A DNA stretch of 20,204 nucleotides from JBBDYQ01 sp035553855 (GTDB lineage: Bacteria > Actinomycetota > Thermoleophilia > Solirubrobacterales > Thermoleophilaceae). This document shows, piece after piece, positions 13,539-20,204 of this stretch. Under the pieces are notes generated by a model. That model was not told where the DNA came from. It did no database searches and was given only the letters and a program-made list of their open reading frames with translations. The stretch's first letter is position 1; every line of letters begins with the position of its first letter. The translations under genes and the position numbers were made by a program. The stretch covers positions 1-20,204 of the forward strand of contig DATMJO010000060.1 of the NCBI GenBank assembly GCA_035553855.1, given 5' to 3'.

Positions 13539-14369
13539 TCAGGCGGCCGGATACGACCCGAGCACGCGCAGCGTCTCCACCCGGGACCCGAGCGCGGCGA
13601 GCGCCTCCGCCACGTTCGGCTCGTCCGCGCCGCCGTCGAGGTCGGCAAAGAACATGTAGTGCCCCAGGCGCACGCGCCGCGGTCGCGATTCGATCTTCGT
13701 GAGGTTTATCTCGCGGTCCGAGAGCTCGGAGAGGACCGCTACGAGCGCGCCGGGGGAGACGTCGTTGAAGCCCCAGAAGACGATCGAGGTCTTCGTGGGC
13801 GGGGCAGGCGGCGGGGTGCCCTCGGCTGCGAGCCACACGAACCGGGTCAGGTTGTCGTCGCGGTCCTCGATGCCCTCGGCGAGGACGACGGCCCCGTAGA
13901 TCTCCGCCGAGAGCCGGGCGCCCACGGCCGCCTCGGAGCCGCTGCCGCCCGCGACCATGCGGACGGCCTCGGCCGTGGAGGAGGTCAGCCCGCGCTCGGC
14001 CCCGGGGAGGCGCTCGCGCAGGAAGCGGCCGCATTGCGCGAGCGCCTGGGGATGCGAGTGAACGCGGGTGACGCCGGCGAGCCCGATCTCGCGCGCGGCG
14101 ATCAGGCAGTGCGTGACCGGGTGTACGACCTCCGAGAGGATTCGCACATCGGTCGCGTCGCTCGCGAGGGCATCGAGGGTCGCGGCGACGCCGCCCTCGA
14201 GCGAGTTCTCGATCGGGACGACGCCACGGTCGGCGCGGCCGTCGTGGACGGCGAGGACGACCTCCTCCACCGTGGGGTGGGGTTCGCAGTCGTGATCGCC
14301 ATCGGGCCGCGAAGCGCGCAGGGCCTCCTCGGTGAACGTGCCGGCCGGTCCGAGGAAGGCGATCCGCAC
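13539..14369 (-). CDS. pheA: Prephenate dehydratase
   Basis: This enzyme converts prephenate to phenylpyruvate with loss of water and CO2, the committed step to phenylalanine. The protein is 276 aa. The catalytic domain starts MRIAFLGPAGTFTEEAL and contains GVVPIENSLEGGV (49-61), HCLIA (87-91) and the active-site motif NLTRFVWL (TRF at 175-177). The C-terminal ACT domain (about 192-276) has GALV (207-210) and ESRP (227-230), the motifs that bind phenylalanine for feedback inhibition. It is a monofunctional dehydratase without a chorismate mutase domain. The start is GTG at 14369, 4 bp after the DUF4446 stop. Confidence 0.95.
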   Translation of the reverse strand: MRIAFLGPAGTFTEEALRASRPDGDHDCEPHPTVEEVVLAVHDGRADRGVVPIENSLEGGVAATLDALASDATDVRILSEVVHPVTHCLIAAREIGLAGVTRVHSHPQALAQCGRFLRERLPGAERGLTSSTAEAVRMVAGGSGSEAAVGARLSAEIYGAVVLAEGIEDRDDNLTRFVWLAAEGTPPPAPPTKTSIVFWGFNDVSPGALVAVLSELSDREINLTKIESRPRRVRLGHYMFFADLDGGADEPNVAEALAALGSRVETLRVLGSYPAA

Positions 14370-14373
14370 GCGC

Positions 14374-14880
14374 TCAGGCGCGGGATGCGCCGAGCGCCTG
14401 CTCGACCGCCTCGCGCTCCTCGGGGGAGAGCTCGAGATCGGGCTCGCCCTCGTTGATCCGCTTCACGTAGACCCGGGCCTGGTCGCGGTGGAGGATCGAC
14501 GACACCACGACCCCGGTGCTGTGGGAGTCGAGGAGCGCGTATGAGCTCGACTGCTGACCGGACATCTCGTTGTAGGCGTCGTAGCGCACGAGCGCGGTGT
14601 AGGCGACGCAGCCGTCGATGCGGCCCTCCGCGGCCAGCATGCGCTCGTCGATCCTGCCGTGGGCCTCCTCGACCCATTCGCGCAGGTCCGAGAAGGCCTG
14701 CTCCAGCCTGCTGGCGTGGCTCACGAGGTCCTGCTGGCCACCCGGGCCCAGCACCGCGGCCTGGGCGGCACGCATGCGCCGGAGGCGCACGGCGAGCACG
14801 ATCGCGAGGACAAGCGCGCCGAGCGCGACGGCCGCGGCGGCCAGGGCGACGATGCCCGTGGTTCCCGAGAGCTCGTCCAT
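14374..14880 (-). CDS. DUF4446 family membrane protein
   Basis: This 168-aa protein has an N-terminal membrane segment (about 8-30, GIVALAAAAVALGALVLAIV), then a helical region (about 50-90) and a conserved C-terminal domain with VRYDAYNEMSGQQSSSYALL and GVVVSSILHRDQARVYVKRI, which match the DUF4446 pattern as I know it. The molecular function of the family is not known. ATG at 14880 was preferred because it leaves the short N-terminus usual in the family; GTG at 14913 would add 11 residues. No clear Shine-Dalgarno sequence is visible. It lies 38 bp after the upstream gene and 4 bp before pheA. Confidence 0.85.
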   Translation of the reverse strand: MDELSGTTGIVALAAAAVALGALVLAIVLAVRLRRMRAAQAAVLGPGGQQDLVSHASRLEQAFSDLREWVEEAHGRIDERMLAAEGRIDGCVAYTALVRYDAYNEMSGQQSSSYALLDSHSTGVVVSSILHRDQARVYVKRINEGEPDLELSPEEREAVEQALGASRA

Positions 14881-14918
14881 GCGGCCGGAGCGTAGCGCCA
14901 GCCGCCGAGGCACCCCGG

Positions 14919-16052
14919 TCAGCGCGTGAAGATCACCCGGGCCTCGAGCTTGTTGTTGTCGGTCTTCTCCTCGCCGGGCACCGGCTCGACCTCGACCGTG
15001 ACCTGCACGGGCTGGCCCGTGGGCGGTGGCTCGGCGACCGGGATCTGGACGACCTTGGTCTCGCCCGCGGCGATCGAGTCGAGGCGCTCCTCGAAGACGA
15101 TCGGCTTGGCGGAGCCCGCGAGGGAGACCTTGACCGTGACGTCGGTCTCCTCGTTCTCCCCCTGGTTCTGGACGCTCACGTCGAAGCGAAGGCTCTCGCT
15201 CAGGCGGATCTCGAGCGCCCCGCCCGCCGCGAGGGTCTGGCCGCTCGGTTGCACGGTTACCCCGTTCACCCCGTTGCCGTGCAGGCCCGGGGCGACCTCG
15301 CCGTTCCCGCCACCACCGCCACCGCCGCGGATGCGGCTGATGCGGTCGGCCACGGTGCCCGGCCGCAGCCAGTCGATGTCCGGCAGGAACTGGCTGTTTG
15401 CCACCTGGACCTCGGCGAGAACCTCCTCCTTCTCTAGCGGCTCGCGCAGGTTCGGAACCACGCGCTGGGTGTAGAGGACGTCGCTCGCCAGGAAGTTGAG
15501 CATCTGGGCGGCTATGCGCTGGGTGGCCTCGCTGCGACCCTCCTCCCCGAGCGCGGTGCGCAGGAGCCGCGCGATCGAGCGGGTGCCGTCGCGCCGCAAC
15601 TCGAGCGTGTCGACCAGGTAGCGCTGCGCGGTCTTCAGCTCGTCGGGAGCGTCGAGCCCGTCGGCGCGGTCGGCGAGCTGCTCGGCCTCGACGCCGAAGC
15701 CGTTGATCGTCTGCTCGAGCTCGATGGCGCTCTGGCCGCCCTCGCGCAGCAGCCCGAAGAGAGCGTCGCTCTGCTGCTGCGAGGCGTCCACGAGCTCCTT
15801 CACGTCACGTGCGTAGTCCTTGAACGAGCGCTCCTTGCGCGCGTCCAGGCAGCCGCGGAACCCGAGGACGAGCAGGATCAGCGCGACCACGACGGCACCG
15901 CCGGCAATGGTCCGCCGCACCATGAGGGTCTGGCGGTCCACCGGCGGGCCGGGCGGGCCCGATGGGGGCTGCCGCCGGGCGGGTGACCGCACGGGGCGGT
16001 CTTCGCGTTCGTCAAAGGAGGACAAGGTTTCCGGTCCTGGCGGTTTCGTCAA
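14919..16052 (-). CDS. Membrane-anchored protein with C-terminal CARDB-like domain
   Basis: I do not recognise a named family for the whole protein. The 377 residues comprise a proline- and charge-rich cytoplasmic N-terminus (about 1-46), one membrane segment (about 48-67), and a helical extracytoplasmic region (about 70-245) rich in Gln, Glu and Leu. A glycine run (243-249) follows, then a beta-rich domain (about 275-377). That domain has the pattern of CARDB or Ig-like adhesion modules: LRFDVSVQNQGENEETDVTV, then AGETKVVQIPV, ending TDNNKLEARVIF. Such domains usually act outside the cell. Start choice is uncertain: TTG at 16052 gives the longest form, with no Shine-Dalgarno sequence, and a GTG some 20 codons later is possible. 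It diverges from the kinase operon. Confidence 0.7.
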   Translation of the reverse strand: MTKPPGPETLSSFDEREDRPVRSPARRQPPSGPPGPPVDRQTLMVRRTIAGGAVVVALILLVLGFRGCLDARKERSFKDYARDVKELVDASQQQSDALFGLLREGGQSAIELEQTINGFGVEAEQLADRADGLDAPDELKTAQRYLVDTLELRRDGTRSIARLLRTALGEEGRSEATQRIAAQMLNFLASDVLYTQRVVPNLREPLEKEEVLAEVQVANSQFLPDIDWLRPGTVADRISRIRGGGGGGGNGEVAPGLHGNGVNGVTVQPSGQTLAAGGALEIRLSESLRFDVSVQNQGENEETDVTVKVSLAGSAKPIVFEERLDSIAAGETKVVQIPVAEPPPTGQPVQVTVEVEPVPGEEKTDNNKLEARVIFTR

Positions 16053-16056
16053 GTAT

Positions 16057-16097
16057 TACCGGCCTGTCGGCCGACTCCTGCAAGGGGACGGCCGGTA
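16057..16097. promoter_or_regulatory. Inverted repeats in the divergent kinase/CARDB control region
   Basis: TACCGGCC (16057-16064) and GGCCGGTA (16090-16097) form an 8-bp inverted repeat with a 25-bp spacer. Inside it lies the perfect 10-bp palindrome GTCGGCCGAC (16066-16075). The 67-bp gap must hold promoters for both directions, so this is a plausible operator. Reading leftward, TAATAC just before the TTG start is a possible -10. Confidence 0.35.
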
Positions 16098-16119
16098 TGG
16101 GGCGAATCGAGCATCCGGA

Positions 16120-18000
16120 GTGGAACGGCCGGTCATCACAGAAGAGCTTCCCAGCGAAGGCACCGAGAGCACCCGCCGCCTCCCGCGCAGCGATCCGCCG
16201 CCGGCGCCGCAGGAGGCGCTCGTGCTCGGGCGCTACCGACTCCTGCGCCGCCTCGGCGCCGGCGGCTTCGGTGTCGTCTGGGCGGCCTTCGACGAGCGCC
16301 TGGAGCGCGAGGTGGCCGTGAAGATCCTTCCCCGGGACGGCCAGGATCGCTCCGGAGAGCGCGAGGCGCGGGCCGCGGCTCGCCTCAACCATCCCGGGAT
16401 CGTCGCCCTCTACGAGCTCGGGGAGGACGAGACCAACACCTACCTGGTCTCCGAGCTCGTCCCCGGCAGCACCTTTGCCGAGCTCGCTTTCGAGCGGGCG
16501 CTCTCGGACCGGGATGTCGCGCGCATCGGGGTCGCCCTCGCAGACGCCCTCTCCCACGCCCACGCCCGCAGGGTCATCCACCGTGACGTGAAGCCGGGGA
16601 ACGTCCTGGTCCTCGCCGAGCCCGCGGCCGGCGCGGGCTTCGCGAAGCTCGCCGACTTCGGAGTCGCGCATCTCGCGGGCGGCGACCCGCTGACCCGCAC
16701 CGGCGACGTGGTCGGAACGCTCGCGTACATGGCGCCGGAGCAGGCCGAGGGCGAGCGGGTCACGCCCGCGGCCGACGTCTACTCGCTCGCGCTGACCCTT
16801 TACGAGGGCTGGGCCGGCACCAACCCGGTCCGGGCCCGCGGGCCCGCGGCTACTGCGCGGCGCCTGGGTCGCCCGCTCCCGCCGCTTGCCCGCTCCCGCC
16901 GCGATCTGCCGGCCCCTCTGTGCCGGGCGGTGGACGAGGCGCTCGACCCGGACCCCGAAGCCAGGCTCTCCCTCGACGATCTCCGCGACGCGCTCGCCGG
17001 TGCCGAGCCGGGCCTGAGCGACGAGGGCGGTCTCGTGGAGGCCGAGACGCGCGAGCGCTTCGGAATCGCCCGTACCTCCACCTGGCGCCGCGCGCGCACG
17101 AAGGTCCTCGGCGCGCCCGCCTGGGAGGCGGAGCCGGTCGCCGTCGGCCTGCGGGCGCGCCTGGGGGCGGGCGCCGCGGCGGGGCTGGCCGCGCTTGCGG
17201 GCGTGGTCGCGCTCGGGCTCGAGCCGTCGTTCTCGCCTTTCGCGGCCGCGGCCTGCGTTGCGTTCGTGGTGGCGCTCCTGCCGCGGTTCGGCTGGCTCGC
17301 CGCGGCAGTCGCGTTCCTCTCCTGGCTCGCGGCCGCCGGCGAGGGCCTCCCCGGAACGGCGCTCGTGCTGGCGCCCGCGCTCCTGGCCGTTCCACTGCTC
17401 CTGCCGCGCGCGGGGGTCGCGTGGTCGGTCCCGGCCCTCGCGCCCCTGCTGGGGGTCGCCGGGCTCGCGCCGCTGTACCTGGTGGTCGCGGCCCTTGCGG
17501 CCCCGCCGGGCCCGAGCGCCGCCGCGAGCGCGCTGCGCCGCGCCGGCCTCGGCGTGGCGGGGTTCGCGCTGGTCGTGGCGGTGGAGCTCGTCTCCGGAGA
17601 GTCGCTTTTGTTCGGAGCGCCGCAGGCGGCGGCCGAGGCCGGCGCGTGGGAGGGCTCGCTCCGCCTTGCCGCCGAGGACGCCCTGTGGCCGCTTCTCGAC
17701 GGGCCGTCGCTGGTTCCCGTCGCAGTGTGGGCGACCGTGCCGCCGCTCCTCGCGCTCGTGGTTCGTGCCCGCTCGCTCGCGCTCGACGTCGCCGGCGCGG
17801 CGCTCTGGACCGGGGCGCTGGTCGCGGGCCACCTGGCACTTTCGGACATCACGCTGGGCTCTGTGCCGCTCGGCCCGGCGGAGGGCCTGGCGCCGGCGGC
17901 GGTGCTCGCCGCGGTGGCCGCCGTCGCGGCCGCGGGAGCGGGCATGTGGCCGCGCTCTTCCAGCGGAGGCTTTGACGGCTCTAGGATGGACGCCGCATGA
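16120..18000 (+). CDS. Serine/threonine protein kinase with polytopic membrane C-terminus
   Basis: This is a Hanks-type (PknB-like) kinase of 626 aa from GTG at 16120. The kinase domain spans about residues 38-292: glycine loop LGAGGFGVVW (45-54), catalytic lysine in VAVKIL (Lys68), HRDVKPGN (154-161, Asp156), DFG (179-181), activation loop LTRTGDVVGT with Thr192, Thr194 and Thr200 as likely phosphosites, and APE (205-207). A linker (about 293-342) follows, then a long run of hydrophobic segments (about 345-610), probably eight or more helices. There are no extracellular PASTA domains, so this is not a PknB-type peptidoglycan sensor. Its stop overlaps the fhaA start (ATGA). The start is uncertain, as no good ribosome-binding site is seen. 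Confidence 0.9.
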   Translation: MERPVITEELPSEGTESTRRLPRSDPPPAPQEALVLGRYRLLRRLGAGGFGVVWAAFDERLEREVAVKILPRDGQDRSGEREARAAARLNHPGIVALYELGEDETNTYLVSELVPGSTFAELAFERALSDRDVARIGVALADALSHAHARRVIHRDVKPGNVLVLAEPAAGAGFAKLADFGVAHLAGGDPLTRTGDVVGTLAYMAPEQAEGERVTPAADVYSLALTLYEGWAGTNPVRARGPAATARRLGRPLPPLARSRRDLPAPLCRAVDEALDPDPEARLSLDDLRDALAGAEPGLSDEGGLVEAETRERFGIARTSTWRRARTKVLGAPAWEAEPVAVGLRARLGAGAAAGLAALAGVVALGLEPSFSPFAAAACVAFVVALLPRFGWLAAAVAFLSWLAAAGEGLPGTALVLAPALLAVPLLLPRAGVAWSVPALAPLLGVAGLAPLYLVVAALAAPPGPSAAASALRRAGLGVAGFALVVAVELVSGESLLFGAPQAAAEAGAWEGSLRLAAEDALWPLLDGPSLVPVAVWATVPPLLALVVRARSLALDVAGAALWTGALVAGHLALSDITLGSVPLGPAEGLAPAAVLAAVAAVAAAGAGMWPRSSSGGFDGSRMDAA

Positions 18001-18737
18001 GCGTGCTCCGCAACCTGGAGGCCAAGCTCGAGGGCCTCGTCGAGGGGGCGTTCAGCCGCGCTTTCAAGTCCCAGGTCCAGCCGGTCGAGATCGCGCACAA
18101 ACTCGTCAAGGAGATGGAGGACCGAAAGACCGTCTCGGTCTCGCGCACCTACGTGCCCAACCACTATCGGGTGTTCCTCTCCCCCAAGGACCGGGCACAG
18201 TTCGAGGGATATGAGGACGCGCTTCGCAAGGAACTCTCCGACTACGTGCTGGAGCACGCGCGCGCCGAGGGCCTTGCCCTCGTGAGCCGCCCGCAGGTCG
18301 AGCTCGAGACCGACGAGCGCCTCGCCCTCGGGGAGTTCGGGATCCAGGCCCAGCTCGTGGACCTCCACGACGACGAGGAGCCCTCCGGCGGCGACTTCGG
18401 CCACACGATGGTCTACTCCCCCGATCGTGAGGCGCGGCCCCTCATCTCTCCCGACTCGGCACGCGCCGTTCTCTCCGGGGCGGGCAGGCGACTCGTCCTC
18501 GGCGGCGAAGCGATGGTCGTGGGGCGAAGCCGCGACTGCGACATCCGCGTGGACGACCCCAACGTCTCCCGCCGCCACGCCGAGCTGCGGCGCACCCCCG
18601 AGGGCTGGACGCTCGTGGACCTCGGGTCCACCAATGGGACGAAGCTCAACGGCCGGCGGGTGGACGAGGCGCCCCTGTCCCCGGGCGACGACGTGATGTT
18701 CGGCCTCACCCGCTACACGTTCGAGCTCGAGCCGTGA
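17997..18737 (+). CDS. fhaA: FhaA-type protein (DUF3662 + FHA domain)
   Basis: This 246-aa protein has the two-domain layout of mycobacterial FhaA. The N-terminal DUF3662 domain (about 1-118) starts MSVLRNLEAKLEGLVEGAFS and has the family blocks QPVEIAHKLVKEMEDRK and YVPNHYRVFLSP. An acidic linker follows. The C-terminal FHA domain (about 165-246) carries the phosphothreonine-binding residues VVGRSRDCD (Arg177), NVSRRHAEL (Ser191, His194) and LGSTNGTKLNG (Asn213). In mycobacteria FhaA binds phosphorylated cell-wall proteins; here it is encoded directly behind a kinase, a likely phosphate donor for its ligands. The linker is much shorter than in mycobacteria. ATG at 17997 overlaps the kinase stop. 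Confidence 0.93.
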   Translation: MSVLRNLEAKLEGLVEGAFSRAFKSQVQPVEIAHKLVKEMEDRKTVSVSRTYVPNHYRVFLSPKDRAQFEGYEDALRKELSDYVLEHARAEGLALVSRPQVELETDERLALGEFGIQAQLVDLHDDEEPSGGDFGHTMVYSPDREARPLISPDSARAVLSGAGRRLVLGGEAMVVGRSRDCDIRVDDPNVSRRHAELRRTPEGWTLVDLGSTNGTKLNGRRVDEAPLSPGDDVMFGLTRYTFELEP

Positions 18738-19228
18738 CCACCGACGAGCCGGTCGCCGTCGCGCTCAAGTTCGGCTTCCTGGCCGTGCTCTACCTGTTCC
18801 TGCTGTGGGTGGCGCGCAGCTCGGTGAAGGACGTCGGGCGGCAGGGCGAGGCGCTGGTGGAGCCCGCCGGGGGCGTCGACCTCGACGGGCCGCGCCGGCG
18901 GGAACGCGAGCCGCAGATGGACCTCCGCTCCGGCGTGTCGCCTCAGCTCGAGATCATCGCGGCGCTCGCCCACGAGCCCGGCACGGTGCTCGACATCGGG
19001 GAGGGCGTGACGATGGGAAGATCCGACAACGCGGACGTCCGCGTGGACGATCCGTTCGCCTCGTCGGCGCATGCCAGGATCTTCCCCCGCGGCCCATTCA
19101 TGTATATCGAGGACATGGGATCAACCAACGGCACCTATCTGAACGGCCGGCAGCTCCGCAAGGTGGAGCAGCTCAAGGTCGCCGACGTCATCCGCATCGG
19201 CGAGTCCGAGTACAGGTACCAGGAGTAG
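18734..19228 (+). CDS. fhaB: FhaB-type membrane FHA protein
   Basis: This 164-aa protein has an N-terminal membrane segment (about 10-27, LKFGFLAVLYLFLLWVAR) and a C-terminal FHA domain (about 84-164) on the cytoplasmic side. Phosphothreonine-binding residues are present: TMGRSDNAD (Arg96), ASSAHARIF (Ser111, His113) and DMGSTNGTYLNG (Thr131, Asn132). This matches FhaB/FipA of actinobacteria, which works in cell division and envelope synthesis downstream of Ser/Thr kinases. GTG at 18734 overlaps the fhaA stop (GTGA), so it is translationally coupled. Confidence 0.93.
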   Translation: MTTDEPVAVALKFGFLAVLYLFLLWVARSSVKDVGRQGEALVEPAGGVDLDGPRRREREPQMDLRSGVSPQLEIIAALAHEPGTVLDIGEGVTMGRSDNADVRVDDPFASSAHARIFPRGPFMYIEDMGSTNGTYLNGRQLRKVEQLKVADVIRIGESEYRYQE

Positions 19229-19232
19229 CCCC

Positions 19233-20204
19233 GTGAGCCTCCGGATCGTCGAACAGGTCGCCCTCAGCGACGTAGGCCGCCAGCGGTCGAGCAACGAGGA
19301 CTCCTACTTCCAGGGGTCGCCGCTGTTCGCCGTCGCCGACGGGATGGGCGGGGCCCAGGCCGGCGAGGTCGCCTCCAGCATCGCCGTGAAGACCGTCGGC
19401 GAGCTCATGGAGGGCTCATGGGACACGCCGGAGGGGCGCCTCGTCGAGATCGCGACGGAGGCTAACCGGCGCATCCACGAGCTCTCACAGCGCGATTCCT
19501 CCCGCCAGGGGATGGGCTGCACGCTGACCGTGGCATTCGTCGGCGACGGCGAGGTGACGATCGGCCACGTCGGCGACAGCCGCGCCTACCGCCTGCGCGA
19601 CGGAAGCTTCGAGCAGCTCACGAACGACCATTCGCTCGTCGAGGAGCTGGTCCGCCAGGGCAAGCTCACGGCGGAGGAGGCCGAGGTCCACCCGCAGCGC
19701 TCGATCATCACCCGCGCCCTGGGGCCTGAGGGCGAGGTGGAGGTCGACGCCTTCACGCACGCCGCGAAGCCCGGCGACCTCTACCTGCTCTGCTCCGACG
19801 GGCTCACCGGCATGGTCCCCGACGAGCGCATCTGCGAGATCCTGGGCGGGGACTCCCCGCTCTCCGAGGCGGCCTCCACCCTGATAGGCGCCGCGAACGA
19901 CAACGGTGGCCGCGACAACATCACCGTCGTGCTGTTCCGCCTGGGCAGCGGCGAGGATGGCGAGGGCGACGACCTCGGCGGGACGCAGGTGGACCTCACG
20001 GCGGACCAGGTCAGGGACGCGGCCGCGATGACCAAGCCCGCGGACGTCCAGGAAACGGTGCCGCGCGACACGCAGAAGACCGCCCCTCGGGAGACGGTCA
20101 CGAGCGCCACGGCCGTGACCGGCGGCGCCGCCGCCGCGGAGCGTGAGGTGGACGACTTCACGCGCGTGGGCACCCCGACGCTCGAGGCGCCCCCGCCCGA
20201 GCCC
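19233..20204 (+). CDS. PP2C-family Ser/Thr protein phosphatase (C-terminus cut by window edge)
   Basis: This is a metal-dependent PP2C phosphatase (PstP-like), the expected counterpart of the kinase. 324 residues are visible and the frame stays open to the edge. Metal-binding and core motifs: NEDSYF (Asp23), VADGMGG (Asp36, Gly37), GCTLTVAFV, GHVGDSRAYRLRDG, SIITRALG, LYLLCSDGLTGMV and the last acidic residue in GGRDNITVV. The catalytic domain ends near residue 240. After it comes a linker rich in Thr, Asp and Ala, with ETVPRDTQKTAPRETVTSAT, a likely phosphorylated stretch; mycobacterial PstP has a membrane segment after such a linker, beyond this window. The start GTG at 19233 has AGGAG 7 nt upstream, 4 bp after the fhaB stop. 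Confidence 0.94.
   Translation, partial: MSLRIVEQVALSDVGRQRSSNEDSYFQGSPLFAVADGMGGAQAGEVASSIAVKTVGELMEGSWDTPEGRLVEIATEANRRIHELSQRDSSRQGMGCTLTVAFVGDGEVTIGHVGDSRAYRLRDGSFEQLTNDHSLVEELVRQGKLTAEEAEVHPQRSIITRALGPEGEVEVDAFTHAAKPGDLYLLCSDGLTGMVPDERICEILGGDSPLSEAASTLIGAANDNGGRDNITVVLFRLGSGEDGEGDDLGGTQVDLTADQVRDAAAMTKPADVQETVPRDTQKTAPRETVTSATAVTGGAAAAEREVDDFTRVGTPTLEAPPPEP

Noticed and set aside
16014..16022. AAAGGAGGA as ribosome-binding site for the kinase
   Set aside because: No ATG, GTG or TTG in the kinase frame follows within a useful distance, and it lies antisense in the start of the CARDB gene.

Overview
The window is a GC-rich bacterial chromosomal segment around the replication-initiation gene cluster. 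The order yidC-yidD-rnpA-rpmH (minus strand) / dnaA-dnaN-recF-DUF721-gyrB-gyrA (plus strand) is the classic origin-proximal layout. The DUF721 gene between recF and gyrB, the GyrA intein closest to mycobacterial GyrA inteins, the FhaA (DUF3662+FHA)/FhaB/PP2C module, DUF4446 and the HNH family all point to Actinomycetota. A deep-branching class such as Thermoleophilia would fit the long E. coli-style GyrB insert, the polytopic kinase without PASTA domains and the absence of tRNA genes after gyrA. That class assignment is inference, not shown by the sequence.

Layout. (1) 1-1475, minus strand: rpmH, rnpA, yidD and a yidC running off the left edge, linked by 2-bp spacing or 4-bp stop/start overlaps. 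(2) 1476-1699: divergent spacer between rpmH and dnaA with GC-rich iterated motifs, a possible regulatory or origin region. (3) 1700-5626: dnaA, dnaN, recF and a short DUF721/DciA-like gene. (4) 5627-5818: gyrB leader with a terminator hairpin plus U tract and a competing upstream stem, which looks like an attenuator. (5) 5819-12241: gyrB and gyrA. GyrA is interrupted directly after its catalytic tyrosine by a full-length 419-residue intein with a LAGLIDADG-type endonuclease. (6) 12242-12551: no conventional gene, but a promoter-like element, a 16-nt anti-16S Shine-Dalgarno sequence, a 14-codon ORF and a strong GNRA-capped hairpin, together a candidate small mRNA or regulatory RNA. (7) 12552-16052, minus strand: a membrane protein with a CARDB-like domain, DUF4446, pheA, an HNH endonuclease and a small membrane coiled-coil protein. 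(8) 16053-16119: divergent control region with inverted repeats. (9) 16120-20204, plus strand: Ser/Thr kinase, fhaA, fhaB and a PP2C phosphatase running off the right edge, a compact phosphosignalling operon.

Most interesting points: the DnaA DNA-binding helix is divergent at residues that read the DnaA box and no consensus DnaA box was found near dnaA; the gyrB leader looks like an attenuator; the 12.3-kb mini-transcript has an extreme Shine-Dalgarno sequence; the GyrA intein appears to keep an intact homing endonuclease. All are read by eye and no database search was run.
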